Of a DNA stretch of 64,000 nucleotides, positions 26,055-33,840 are shown one piece after another. The DNA is taken from positions 1 through 64,000 of the forward strand of contig CAYMKL010000016.1 of the NCBI GenBank assembly GCA_964390805.1, read 5' to 3'. Made by a program: the position numbers and the translations under genes. The notes below the pieces were generated by a model. It made no database searches. It worked only from the letters and a program-made list of their open reading frames with translations, and was not told where the DNA came from. Source of the stretch: CAYMKL01 sp964390805 (lineage in GTDB: Bacteria > Chloroflexota > Anaerolineae > VGOG01). Each line of letters opens with the position of its first letter. The stretch's first letter is position 1.

Positions 26055-27470
26055 TTACGCAATGGCTTCAAAGCGTGCCTGAAAGAAGCGCAGGTATTGG
26101 GGCTCGTAGACCATCCGCAAGCCCCGCACCTGCTCGCGTCCGTCGTACGCCGCTTTGATTCCCTCGGCGACCACGTCCATGTGCGCCTGGGTGTAGACCC
26201 GACGGGGAATGGCCAACCGCGTCAACTCCAGGGCCGGGTAGCGGTGATCACCGGTCTTGGGATCCCGCCCCGCGCTGACAATGCCCCGTTCCATGCCCCG
26301 AACCCCCGAATCCAGGTAGAGTTGAGCTGTCAGGACTTGGGCTGGGAATTGATCCTGGGGGATGTGAGGGTAGAAGCCTTTGGCGTCCAGGAAAATGCCG
26401 TGGCCGCCTACCGGCCGCACGATGGGGATCTCCCAGTCTATCAACAAGTCGCCCAGATAGAGCACCTGACCCACGCGGGAGCGCACGTGGTCATCCTCTA
26501 CAGCCTCGGCGATACCGATAGCCAGGGCTTCCATGTCGCGCCCAGCCATTCCTCCATAAGTGTGTAGTCCCTCGTAGATCACCACCATGTTGCGGAGCGC
26601 GTCGAAGAGGTCGTAGTCGTTGACCGCCAGCCAGCCACCGATGTTGACCAGGTTGTCCTTCTTGGCACTCATCCAGGCGCCGTCGGTATAGCTGCAGAAT
26701 TCCTTCAGAATGGCGGCAATGGACTTGTCCGCATACCCATCTTCGCGCTCCTGGATGAAGAAGGCGTTCTCGACCATGCGGGTGGCGTCCAGGTAGATGC
26801 GAATGTCGTAGCGGTTGCACATCTCTCGTAGGGCCCGCACGTTGGCCATGCTGACGGGCTGCCCTCCAGCCATGTTCACCGTGCCTGCCAGGCTGACGTA
26901 GGCAATCTTTTCGGCTCCCACTCGTTTGATCAACGCCTCTAGCTTGTCCAGGTCCACGTCACCCTTGAAAGGATGCAGATTGCTGGGGTCGTGAGCTTCG
27001 TCAATGATCACGTCCACAAAAGCGCCACCGGCCAGCTCCTGGTGCAGACGGGTGGTGGTGAAGTACATGTTGCCGGGTACATATTGACCGGACTCGATTT
27101 CCACCTGGCTGATCAGGTGCTCGGCACCCCGGCCCTGGTGAGTAGGCACCACGTAGCGATAGCCGTAGTAGGTTTGCACAGCCTCTTCCAGGTGGTAGAA
27201 ATTCCTGCTGCCGGCGTAGGCCTCGTCGCCCATCATGATGCCGGCCCACTGACGGTCACTCATGGCGCTGGTGCCGCTGTCGGTGAGCAGGTCAATGTAG
27301 ACGTCCTCGGAGCGCAGCAGAAAGGTGTTGTAGCCAGCCTGTTTCAGAGCTCGTTCCCGATCCTCCCGGCTGGTCAGTCGGATCGGCTCTACCATTTTGA
27401 TCTTCCAGGGTTCTGCCCAGGAACGGCGGCCAAATTGTTGGCCCATGGTTTTGAGTGTTGAGTCAGTCAC
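26055..27470 (-). CDS. tnaA: Tryptophanase / tyrosine phenol-lyase family (beta-eliminating lyase)
   Basis: 471 aa. I start at GTG 27470 because AGGAGGAGGTG lies 5 bases ahead; an in-frame extension reaches 27497. The PLP lysine is in MSAKKDN, and the family signatures LLTDSGTSAMSD, PTHQGRGAEH, YLDATRMVENAFFI and ELTRLAIPRRVYTQAHMD are intact. Tryptophanases and tyrosine phenol-lyases share these; the tryptophanase name is the more common and I cannot exclude the other. Tryptophanase would release indole, pyruvate and ammonia from tryptophan. It is separated from add by 24 bases and may head that unit. Confidence 0.86.
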   Translation of the reverse strand: MTDSTLKTMGQQFGRRSWAEPWKIKMVEPIRLTSREDRERALKQAGYNTFLLRSEDVYIDLLTDSGTSAMSDRQWAGIMMGDEAYAGSRNFYHLEEAVQTYYGYRYVVPTHQGRGAEHLISQVEIESGQYVPGNMYFTTTRLHQELAGGAFVDVIIDEAHDPSNLHPFKGDVDLDKLEALIKRVGAEKIAYVSLAGTVNMAGGQPVSMANVRALREMCNRYDIRIYLDATRMVENAFFIQEREDGYADKSIAAILKEFCSYTDGAWMSAKKDNLVNIGGWLAVNDYDLFDALRNMVVIYEGLHTYGGMAGRDMEALAIGIAEAVEDDHVRSRVGQVLYLGDLLIDWEIPIVRPVGGHGIFLDAKGFYPHIPQDQFPAQVLTAQLYLDSGVRGMERGIVSAGRDPKTGDHRYPALELTRLAIPRRVYTQAHMDVVAEGIKAAYDGREQVRGLRMVYEPQYLRFFQARFEAIA

Positions 27471-27708
27471 GTTGCACCTCCTCCTTTTCGATTTCAATTC
27501 TCACTTCCAGCAGGGCCGCTTGCACATCTTGAACCGACCGCCCCCGGTTGGCTTCCACTACCGCCAGCAACCTCTCCTGGCTGAAGAACATCCCCGTCCT
27601 ATCCTCCGCATCGGTGACGCCGTCGGGATAGAACACCACGGCGTCGCCAGGGACGAGTTGAACGGTGCCCTGCTTGCTCTGATTATACCCTACTGGCGTC
27701 ATTTGCAC
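27463..27708 (-). pseudogene. Remnant of a SpoIIE/RsbU-type PP2C phosphatase
   Basis: About 65 residues match only the C-terminal part of the phosphatase domain (LVPGDAVVFYPDGVTDAEDR..GMFF..ERLLAVV). The upstream in-frame sequence does not resemble the catalytic core with its DD and DG metal sites. Its tail overlaps the tnaA start by 8 bases. It is most likely a truncated leftover rather than a working gene, although a short frame remains open. Confidence 0.6.
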
Positions 27709-27803
27709 AAATGCGAACCGTCCCGCATTCTTCAGCTCGAAAGTCTTTGGGAGTTGGCGTGGGTATGGACACTGGGCCTTGGCCGAAATGTCATGAAGCT
27801 GAT

Positions 27804-27832
27804 TTGACAGAAGAAGAAAAATATGCTATGAT
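27804..27832 (+). promoter_or_regulatory. Consensus sigma-70 promoter of cspA
   Basis: TTGACA at 27804-27809, 17-bp spacer, TATGAT at 27827-27832. The predicted transcript start is near 27839. Confidence 0.85.
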
Positions 27833-27838
27833 AATGCG

Positions 27839-28026
27839 CGTAGGACGCAGTAGGTTTTTGTTTGGAGTTCAAACGATGAACCGTACGAGCTTCTTACCGC
27901 GTTGGGCGGTTCATTGAGTTGTACAGCAGTTCAGGGTGTAATCACCACAGGCTGGCAAGCAGAACCAAAGAACAAACTCACTCCGCCCTACACATATCAC
28001 AACAAGGGAAGGAGGCGTGACAGCCA
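27839..28026 (+). promoter_or_regulatory. Long 5' leader of cspA
   Basis: Roughly 190 untranslated bases between the predicted transcript start and the GTG. Cold-shock genes commonly carry such leaders, which refold at low temperature. I see no open frame of note in it. AAGGAGG at 28009-28015 is the ribosome site. Confidence 0.55.
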
Positions 28027-28236
28027 GTGAGTGAGAGAGTAACCGGTAAGGTGAAGTGGTTTAGTGGCCAAAAGGGCTACGGCTTTATTCAGCGCGCAGG
28101 CGGCGACGATGTGTTCGTCCACTTTTCGGCTATCCAGGGCGAGGGTTTTCGCAACCTGGAGGAAGGCGACGATGTGGAGTTCACTATCGAGGACAGCCCC
28201 AAGGGCCCCCAGGCCGCCAACGTGGTGAGGCTCTGA
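28027..28236 (+). CDS. cspA: Cold shock protein (CspA family)
   Basis: 69 aa, the normal size for a single cold-shock domain. RNP1 (KGYGFIQ) and RNP2 (DVFVHFSAI) are exact, and WF of KVKWFSG is present. It binds single-stranded RNA/DNA as an RNA chaperone. It is the only accepted plus-strand gene in the window and is flanked by its own consensus promoter, long leader and a strong terminator at 28261. The start is GTG 28027; the other nearby GTGs are out of frame. Confidence 0.95.
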   Translation: MSERVTGKVKWFSGQKGYGFIQRAGGDDVFVHFSAIQGEGFRNLEEGDDVEFTIEDSPKGPQAANVVRL

Positions 28237-28260
28237 GCCTAAGAGAACCACAACAACACA

Positions 28261-28302
28261 CAAGCCCCGGCGAGGATCGTGATCGCCGGGGCTTGTATTT
28301 TT
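28261..28302 (+). terminator. Intrinsic terminator of cspA
   Basis: CAAGCCCCGGCGA, 9-base loop, TCGCCGGGGCTTG (13 bp, perfect), then TATTTTTC. Confidence 0.93.
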
Positions 28303-28435
28303 CTAAGACCCTAAGCGTTTACTGGCTTATTCATTGTTCTGTCCCTCCATGAGATTCGATAGGCGCACTAACGCCAACAGGTGTTCATTTCATTTCGTGT
28401 CAGAGTTTTTCCCCTTCGTGAACCACCCCTGATCC

Positions 28436-29455
28436 CTAAGTGCTGATCTGGTCTTCTGCCAGAGCGATGGCTCCCCACAGGGGCGCGTCGTCGCCCAGCG
28501 CGGCGGGTACCACGTCAAAGTGAACCTCTGGCAGGGCCGTCGCGCGGGCGGTGCGGCACACGACTTCCCAGAATCGCTCGCCTGCTTTGGTCACGCCGCC
28601 GCCCAGCACGAAGCACTTCGGGTTCACCAGGTTGGCCGCGTTGCCGATGCCCACCCCCAGCCCCCAGGCCGCGATTTCCAGGGCCTCCCAGGCTAAGTCG
28701 TCTCCTTGGGTTGCTGCCTGGGCTACTAGTTTGGAGGTGATCGCCTCTGGAGCGTCCCCAGCCAGAGCGCGAAGGATATGGCCTCGGTCTGGCTGCGCCT
28801 TCAGCCATTCGCAGGCCCGCTGCGCGATATACGGCCCTGAGGCCAGCCGCTCGACGCACCCGCGCTTGCCACACAAGCAGACCGGGCCGTCTGGATCCAC
28901 GACCGTGTGGCCGATCTCGCCGGCCATCCCGTCTGCGCCGCGCCAGGGCTGCCCGTTCAGGATCCAGCCCCCGCCGACGCCGGTGCTCACTGTGATGTAC
29001 ATCAGGCTGTCATAGCCCTGGCCGGCGCCAAAGCGATGCTCGCCCAGAGCTCCAGCGTTGGCGTCGTTGTCCACGGCGGCGGGCACTCCCAGTCGCTTCT
29101 CCAGCCACTCCTGCAGGGGTACCTCACCCCAGCCGGGTACATGGTGAGACAACAGCACCAGGCCCCGACTCGCGTCCACCGGTCCGCCGAAACTGACCCC
29201 CACGGCAGCCAGAGGGGCCTGGGCTCCCCCCCCAGAATTGGGGGGGACTGAGGGGGGGCTGGCCAGCAGGTCTCGTGCCAACCCCATCATGATCTCCAGA
29301 TCGCTCTGGGCGTTGCTGCCGGGCGGCGAAGGGACCATCCTGTGAGCCCGCCAGTGGCGCTCGCCGGCTGTGGCCAGCTCGGAAGTGGAAACGACGCCCG
29401 CCGCCAGCTTGGTGCCGCCAAAGTCCAGGGCCAGCAGAAGTCGCTCCCGTTCCAC
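28436..29455 (-). CDS. ROK-family sugar kinase (glucokinase-like)
   Basis: 339 aa from GTG 29455, two bases after the TAA of the SIS gene; longer starts would sit inside that gene. LLLALDFGGTKLAAGVV is the phosphate-1 motif, VDNDANAGALGEH holds the catalytic aspartate, and GEIGHTVVDPDG with CLCGKRGCVE gives the ROK zinc site (one His, three Cys). A poly-C repeat (29225-29260) adds SPPSVPPNSGGGAQ. It likely phosphorylates glucose, mannose or N-acetylglucosamine/mannosamine imported by the ABC system upstream; specificity is not readable from these motifs. Confidence 0.88.
   Translation of the reverse strand: MERERLLLALDFGGTKLAAGVVSTSELATAGERHWRAHRMVPSPPGSNAQSDLEIMMGLARDLLASPPSVPPNSGGGAQAPLAAVGVSFGGPVDASRGLVLLSHHVPGWGEVPLQEWLEKRLGVPAAVDNDANAGALGEHRFGAGQGYDSLMYITVSTGVGGGWILNGQPWRGADGMAGEIGHTVVDPDGPVCLCGKRGCVERLASGPYIAQRACEWLKAQPDRGHILRALAGDAPEAITSKLVAQAATQGDDLAWEALEIAAWGLGVGIGNAANLVNPKCFVLGGGVTKAGERFWEVVCRTARATALPEVHFDVVPAALGDDAPLWGAIALAEDQIST
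29225..29260. repeat. Poly-C/G palindromic repeat in ROK kinase gene (family D)
   Basis: Eight C, AGAATTG, six or seven G, ACTGA, seven G. It encodes PPSVPPNSGGG in a surface region of the kinase. Confidence 0.75.
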
Positions 29456-29457
29456 GG

Positions 29458-30030
29458 TTATTCCATCCCCTGGCGTATGACGACGAAGATGGTGTGAAGA
29501 ACCACCCATTGGCCATCCTCGACGTGCTGCATGGCGTCGGGGTGGCGAGAATCGGCGGGCACGATCACGCACACGTCTACCTTCTCTTTGAGCTTACCGC
29601 CTTCGAAGCCCGTGATGCCGATGGTGGTGAGGCCGTGCTCCCGCGCTGCGTCCATGGCTCGCAGCACGTTAGTCGAGTTGCCGCTGGAGCTGATGGCTAT
29701 GGCCACGTCACCCGGTTCGGCCAGCGAGGCCAGCGGTTCAGCGAAGACTGTCTCGTAGCCAAAGTCGTTGGCGTAGGCCGTCAGCAGCGGGACGTTGTCG
29801 TTCAGGGAGATCACCTTAAAGCGCGTCTTCCCCTCCCGCACCGTCCCCTTGCCCAGGTCGCAGGCAAAATGCGAGGCCATGGCCGCGCTGCCTCCGTTGC
29901 CCATCACAAAGATCCGCCTCCCCTCAGCTCTGGCCTGGGTCAGGATGTCAATGGTGTGAGCGATCTCGGCCTGGGGCAGGTTTTGCACAATCCGACCTAT
30001 TTCGTCAAGATACCTCTGGATGTATTCCAC
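29458..30030 (-). CDS. SIS-domain isomerase, GmhA-like
   Basis: 190 aa, the usual length of D-sedoheptulose-7-phosphate isomerase. MGNGGSAAMASHFACDLGKG, SLNDNVPLLTAYANDFGYE and ISSSGNSTNVLRAM are hallmark GmhA-type phosphosugar-binding sequence. Starts at GTG 30030 with GGAAAGGA upstream. GmhA makes heptose precursors, but many Chloroflexota relatives next to ROK kinases may act on other phosphosugars. Just upstream is an extended -10 promoter (30076-30084). Confidence 0.82.
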   Translation of the reverse strand: MEYIQRYLDEIGRIVQNLPQAEIAHTIDILTQARAEGRRIFVMGNGGSAAMASHFACDLGKGTVREGKTRFKVISLNDNVPLLTAYANDFGYETVFAEPLASLAEPGDVAIAISSSGNSTNVLRAMDAAREHGLTTIGITGFEGGKLKEKVDVCVIVPADSRHPDAMQHVEDGQWVVLHTIFVVIRQGME

Positions 30031-30075
30031 TTTGTAATTCGTTCCTTTCCCAATTCGATGTAGTCAGTCCTGCAA

Positions 30076-30084
30076 ATTATACCA
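30076..30084 (-). promoter_or_regulatory. Extended -10 promoter for the SIS-ROK genes
   Basis: TGGTATAAT on the minus strand about 45 bases ahead of the GTG. There is no good -35, as is usual for extended -10 promoters. Confidence 0.5.
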
Positions 30085-30103
30085 CAGACTCCCCCAAAAA
30101 AGG

Positions 30104-30131
30104 AAATGGGGCATCCCAGGATGTCCCATTT
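30104..30131 (-). terminator. Intrinsic terminator after the sugar permease genes
   Basis: On the minus strand AAATGGGACATCC, two bases, GGATGCCCCATTT, then CCTTTTTT. It separates the transporter genes from the SIS-ROK pair. Confidence 0.85.
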
Positions 30132-30187
30132 CACGAAGTCCGTTAAATCCTTCCCTTCCGTTGTTCCTCCCCGTCCGTTGTACCTCT

Positions 30188-31087
30188 CTACCCTTTCAGC
30201 GACCCGGCCATCAACCCGCGCATGAAGTAGCGGCCCAGGAAAATGTATACCAGCAGGGTTGGCAGCGCGGTCATGAGCGCGCCGGCCATCTGCACGTTCC
30301 ACTCCACGATGTAGCTGCCCGCCAGGTTATTCAGACCGACGGTGATGGGCTGGGTCGCAGGGTTGCTGGTAACTGTAGCGGCGAACAGGAAATCGTTCCA
30401 GATGGAGGTAAACTGCCAGATCATCACCACCACGAAGCCCGGCACGGATAGGGGAAATAATACGTGCCGGTAAATGCCGAAGATATTGGCCCCATCAATC
30501 CGAGCCGCTTCGACCAACTCCGTGGGTATGGCAGCATAGTAGTTGCGGAAGATCAAGGTGGTGATGGGGATGCCATAGATCACGTGAGCTAGAATCAGGC
30601 CCGGAATGGAGCCGTAGAATTTCACTCCGAAGAGATTAATCTTCTGAAGGGTCTGCACCAGCGGGATGAGGATGCTCTGATAGGGAATGAACATCCCAAA
30701 CAGGAGCAGTGGGAAGAGCACGTCCGAACCCCGAAACTTCCACTTGGACAGGATGTAGCCGTTGATCGAGCCCCACATGGCTGAAAGGATGGTGGCCGGA
30801 ACGGTGAGGTAGACGCTGTTCATGAAGTTCACGTTGAGCCCACGGAACCCCTCCGCCTCGCTGCCGAACCAGGCCTTGACATAGCTGTCAAAATGCAGCC
30901 CTTGCGGCAGGTCCCACATGCGGTACAGATTCGCCTCAGCAAAGCTCTTCAAACCGGTGGCGATCAGGACGTACACCGGCATCAGGTAAAAGATGGCGAA
31001 GGCAACCAGGACGGCGTAGAGTACCACACGCTGCCAACGTATCGGTGATTTCTTGCTTCCACGCAGTTTGCGTGTTTGGGTGGTCAT
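30188..31087 (-). CDS. Sugar ABC transporter permease, MalG type
   Basis: 299 aa from ATG 31087 (ATGA overlap with the previous stop). Six hydrophobic segments are visible. The cytoplasmic EAA loop reads ELVEAARIDGANIFGIYRHVLFPLSVPG, the motif that docks on the ATPase, and the C-terminus LMAGSLKG is typical of MalG-like subunits. With the MalF-like partner it forms the channel for a carbohydrate. No ATPase gene is nearby, so a shared MsiK-type ATPase encoded elsewhere is expected. Confidence 0.9.
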   Translation of the reverse strand: MTTQTRKLRGSKKSPIRWQRVVLYAVLVAFAIFYLMPVYVLIATGLKSFAEANLYRMWDLPQGLHFDSYVKAWFGSEAEGFRGLNVNFMNSVYLTVPATILSAMWGSINGYILSKWKFRGSDVLFPLLLFGMFIPYQSILIPLVQTLQKINLFGVKFYGSIPGLILAHVIYGIPITTLIFRNYYAAIPTELVEAARIDGANIFGIYRHVLFPLSVPGFVVVMIWQFTSIWNDFLFAATVTSNPATQPITVGLNNLAGSYIVEWNVQMAGALMTALPTLLVYIFLGRYFMRGLMAGSLKG

Positions 31088-31995
31088 ATTTCGGCCTCCG
31101 TGCGGGTGCTCCATACCAGATATGGGACGATGAGGACGGCGACCATGATCAGCAGGACAATGGCGATCGCCGCCCCCCGAGCGAAATGGTTGCCCCTGAA
31201 AGTGGTATCCCACATGTAATAGGCGGGGACATCGGTGGCAAAGCCGATGCCGGGCCCTGTCATAGCCACAATGAGGTCATAGATCTTGAGCGAGATGTGC
31301 CCCAGGACGATGACAGCGCTGAGGGTGATCGGTTGCAAGAGGGGCAGAATAATGTGCCGGACGATCTGCACCTCCGAGGCGCCATCCACCCGCGCTGCCT
31401 CGCGCAGCTCTTCGGGTATGGCGCGCAAACCAGCCAGGTACATGGCCATAGTGTAGCCTGACATCTGCCAGGTGGCGGCGATGGCCACGGCCATGATCCC
31501 GATTTTGGGATCGGTGTACCATCCCGTCTTTAGGAAGCCCAGCCCGACCATGTCGAACAGGGCATTGATCCCCGTGCTGCCCAACTCCTCGCTGCCGGGG
31601 TTGAGCAACCAGCGCCAGACCACACCGGTGACGATGAAGGAAATGGACATCGGGAACAGGTAAATGCTGCGGAAGATTCCCTCACCCCTGACGCGCTGGT
31701 CCAGCAAGAAGGCCAGCACAAACCCGATGATGAGACAGGAAATCAGGAATATCACCGTGAACACCACGGTGTTGCGCAGGTCAATCTGAAAACGTTGGTT
31801 GGCAAACAGCTTCCGATAATTGCTTAGCCCGACCAGGGTGAAGTCGGGGAGGAGTTTGTCCCACTTGGTCAGCGATGAGTAGGCAGTCCAGCCGATGAAG
31901 CCGTACACAAAGATAGCGATGGCAACCACCGCTGGCGAGATCAGCAGGACTGAGACAACCCGCTCCCAATTCAAACGTCGCATAGGTCTCTCCAT
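31084..31995 (-). CDS. Sugar ABC transporter permease, MalF type
   Basis: 303 aa. Six membrane segments. The EAA loop is ELREAARVDGASEVQIVRHIILPLLQP, followed by DLIVAMTGPGIGFATD, a region conserved in MalF/UgpA-like permeases. ATG 31995 or the in-frame ATG 31983 could be the start. Translationally coupled to the MalG-like gene. Confidence 0.9.
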   Translation of the reverse strand: MERPMRRLNWERVVSVLLISPAVVAIAIFVYGFIGWTAYSSLTKWDKLLPDFTLVGLSNYRKLFANQRFQIDLRNTVVFTVIFLISCLIIGFVLAFLLDQRVRGEGIFRSIYLFPMSISFIVTGVVWRWLLNPGSEELGSTGINALFDMVGLGFLKTGWYTDPKIGIMAVAIAATWQMSGYTMAMYLAGLRAIPEELREAARVDGASEVQIVRHIILPLLQPITLSAVIVLGHISLKIYDLIVAMTGPGIGFATDVPAYYMWDTTFRGNHFARGAAIAIVLLIMVAVLIVPYLVWSTRTEAEI

Positions 31996-32166
31996 CTAAA
32001 AGGTCTGAAAACGGACCGCGCATAAGCCGCACGCGGGTTTCGCAGTAACACCGCCCATAAACCCAAAACGCTGCAAAACCAAAACAGGCAAAAATAGAAT
32101 CCTCGATCAGCGTGTCGGCTTCATGCGCTTGTTGGGCGGCACATTAGGGCGATCCGTAGCGTAGAT

Positions 32167-33545
32167 CTATTTGCCAAAGAGTGCGGCCCATGCTTCCCCA
32201 AATATCTGATGAACACGTCGCGTGGGATGTGCTTCATCCCAGAAGTAATATTGGTCCGGCGAAGCGCATGCAGATTTCACTCCAAAGAACACCGGCTGGC
32301 ACGCATCTGTTAGATTGCTCAGTCCATAGTCGGATGGATTCTCTCGAACCTTGGAGCTGAGTGCGACATGGTCGAATGACGTGATCTCGATTTCCAATTG
32401 CGCCTCGAGCTCGTCCAAACGGCTGGGTAGTTTAGAGTTCATGAGCGCCACAAACTCAGCGGCCTGATCTGACCGGCCCATTGTAATCACATATGGCTCT
32501 ACGGCGATATCGGTTGAGTTGACCACCAGAAATCGCTTGGCCCCGAGTTGGGCTAGTTGTGTGATCAAAGTAGCGATGTTGTCCACTGTATGATCAGTTA
32601 GAGTCGGATTGTCACTGGGGACGCCGTCCAAGCCTTCGTTAAAGTCATTCGTCCCGACCAGTACGAAGTACAGCGCATTAGGATCGGCGCCTTGTCCGTC
32701 TAGCTCGGTTTTGAACTTCTCGACCTGTGCCAAGGCGCCAGTGTTTGTGAGTGATGGGTTCACGTTGCTGGTATCACTCTTGGCGCCGGCCACGGCGTAA
32801 TCGGTCAGTTCGACGTTCAGGCGGCTGGCAAGTACCTCGACAGCTACTGGGCCATTGGAAGGGCGCCCTTCCCAATACGCATGCCATGGCCAAGACGGCG
32901 CGAGTTGTTTAGCATTGCCGTTGTCTGAATAGCTGTCGCCGAAAGCATACACGTGAGAGATGGGAACCGGGGTAGGTGTGGCTGTCGGAGGGATTGGCGT
33001 GGGGGTGGGCGGTATGGGTGTGGCCGTCGGTGGGACTGGGGTGGAGGTGAGCGGTATGGGTGTTGGGGTAGGCGGTATAGGCGTGGAGGTGGGCGGTATG
33101 GGTGTCGGGGTGGGCGGTATGGGTGTTGGGGTAGGCGGCACAGGCGTGGAGGTGGGCGGTATGGGTGTGGCCGTCGGTGGGACTGGGGTGTCTGTGGGTA
33201 GGATGNNNNNNNNNNNNNNNNNNNNNNNNNNNNNNNNNNNNNNNNNNNNNNNNNNNNNNNNNNNNNNNNNNNNNNNNNNNNNNNNNNNNNNNNNNNNNNN
33301 NNNNNGGTGGGCGGTATGGGTGTGGCCGTCGGTGGGACTGGGGTGTCTGTGGGTAGGATGGGTGTATCCGTTGGTGGGATTGGGGTTGCGGTCGGCGGGA
33401 CTGGCGTTGGTGTGGGCGGTATGGGTGTGGCCGTCGGTGGAACTGGCGTGGGCGTTGGCTCGGCTTGCGCTCCCCCGCACCCAGCAAGTATCAACATGAT
33501 CAACATCAAACCGAACGTCTTCTGTAATAGCTTCCGCTTGTTCAT
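32167..33545 (-). CDS. GDSL/SGNH hydrolase lipoprotein with Pro-Thr linker (contains assembly gap)
   Basis: The signal peptide with lipobox LILAGCGG predicts a lipid-anchored surface protein. A long PPTATPIPPTPTP linker contains the 100-N gap (33206-33305). The catalytic domain starts YAFGDSYSDNGNAKQL (block I Ser), continues with a GTNDFNEG block III Asn, and ends FFWDEAHPTRRVH-like (YYFWDEAHPT), the block V Asp-His pair. It is an esterase/lipase of the lecithinase-like GDSL group; deacetylation of a polysaccharide is one option. The frames either side of the gap differ, so its 100-base size is arbitrary. It lies between the binding-protein gene and the permeases of a sugar transporter, which is an uncommon place. 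Confidence 0.85.
33206..33305. other. Assembly gap (100 N) in Pro-Thr linker repeat
   Basis: 100 N. Flanking DNA on both sides contains the same GGTATGGGTGTGGCCGTC-type units, so the repeat number is undetermined. Confidence 0.95.
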
Positions 33546-33711
33546 TGCTGTACTCCTTTCTCAGTTCATTGTGACTGCACCCAATCTACTCAATGACAAC
33601 CAAAGCGCCGCCCAACAACGGATCTTCGGAAGTTGGCGTGAATAGCGGACCGGAGTCCCAGGCAACCGCAGGTTGCACCTTGTTGAGGGTGGTCGCACCG
33701 TATCCCAACAA

Positions 33712-33735
33712 GACTTCGGCGAGCTCAGTCGAGCC
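33712..33735. repeat. Family B short repeat, intergenic
   Basis: GACTTCGGCGAGCTCAGTCG(AGCC) followed by GTTGGGGACTCCAA. The copy at 38901 shares this longer flank. It fills part of the 295-bp spacer between the GDSL gene and the binding-protein gene, along with GGCAACCGCAGGTTGC. Confidence 0.85.
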
Positions 33736-33799
33736 GTTGGGGACTCCAACCCTATGGCACTGTGGCCCCGCGCAATCCCAAAGGGCAAAAACAAGGAAC

Positions 33800-33827
33800 G
33801 AGGCAGCCCGAAAAGTTGGGCTGCCTC
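33800..33827 (-). terminator. Terminator/attenuator after the binding-protein gene
   Basis: GAGGCAGCCC, 8-base loop, GGGCTGCCTC, with TTGTTTTT downstream on the minus strand. It probably keeps binding-protein mRNA above that of the permeases. Confidence 0.8.
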
Positions 33828-33840
33828 GCTGGAGTGATGC

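Noticed and set aside
29456..29572. Upstream extension of the ROK kinase
   Set aside because: Arginine-rich, lies within the SIS gene; GTG 29455 matches the family N-terminus.
32953..33499. Direct repeats that resemble a CRISPR array
   Set aside because: The units are contiguous, vary by codon and encode a Pro-Thr linker; there are no unique spacers of constant length.
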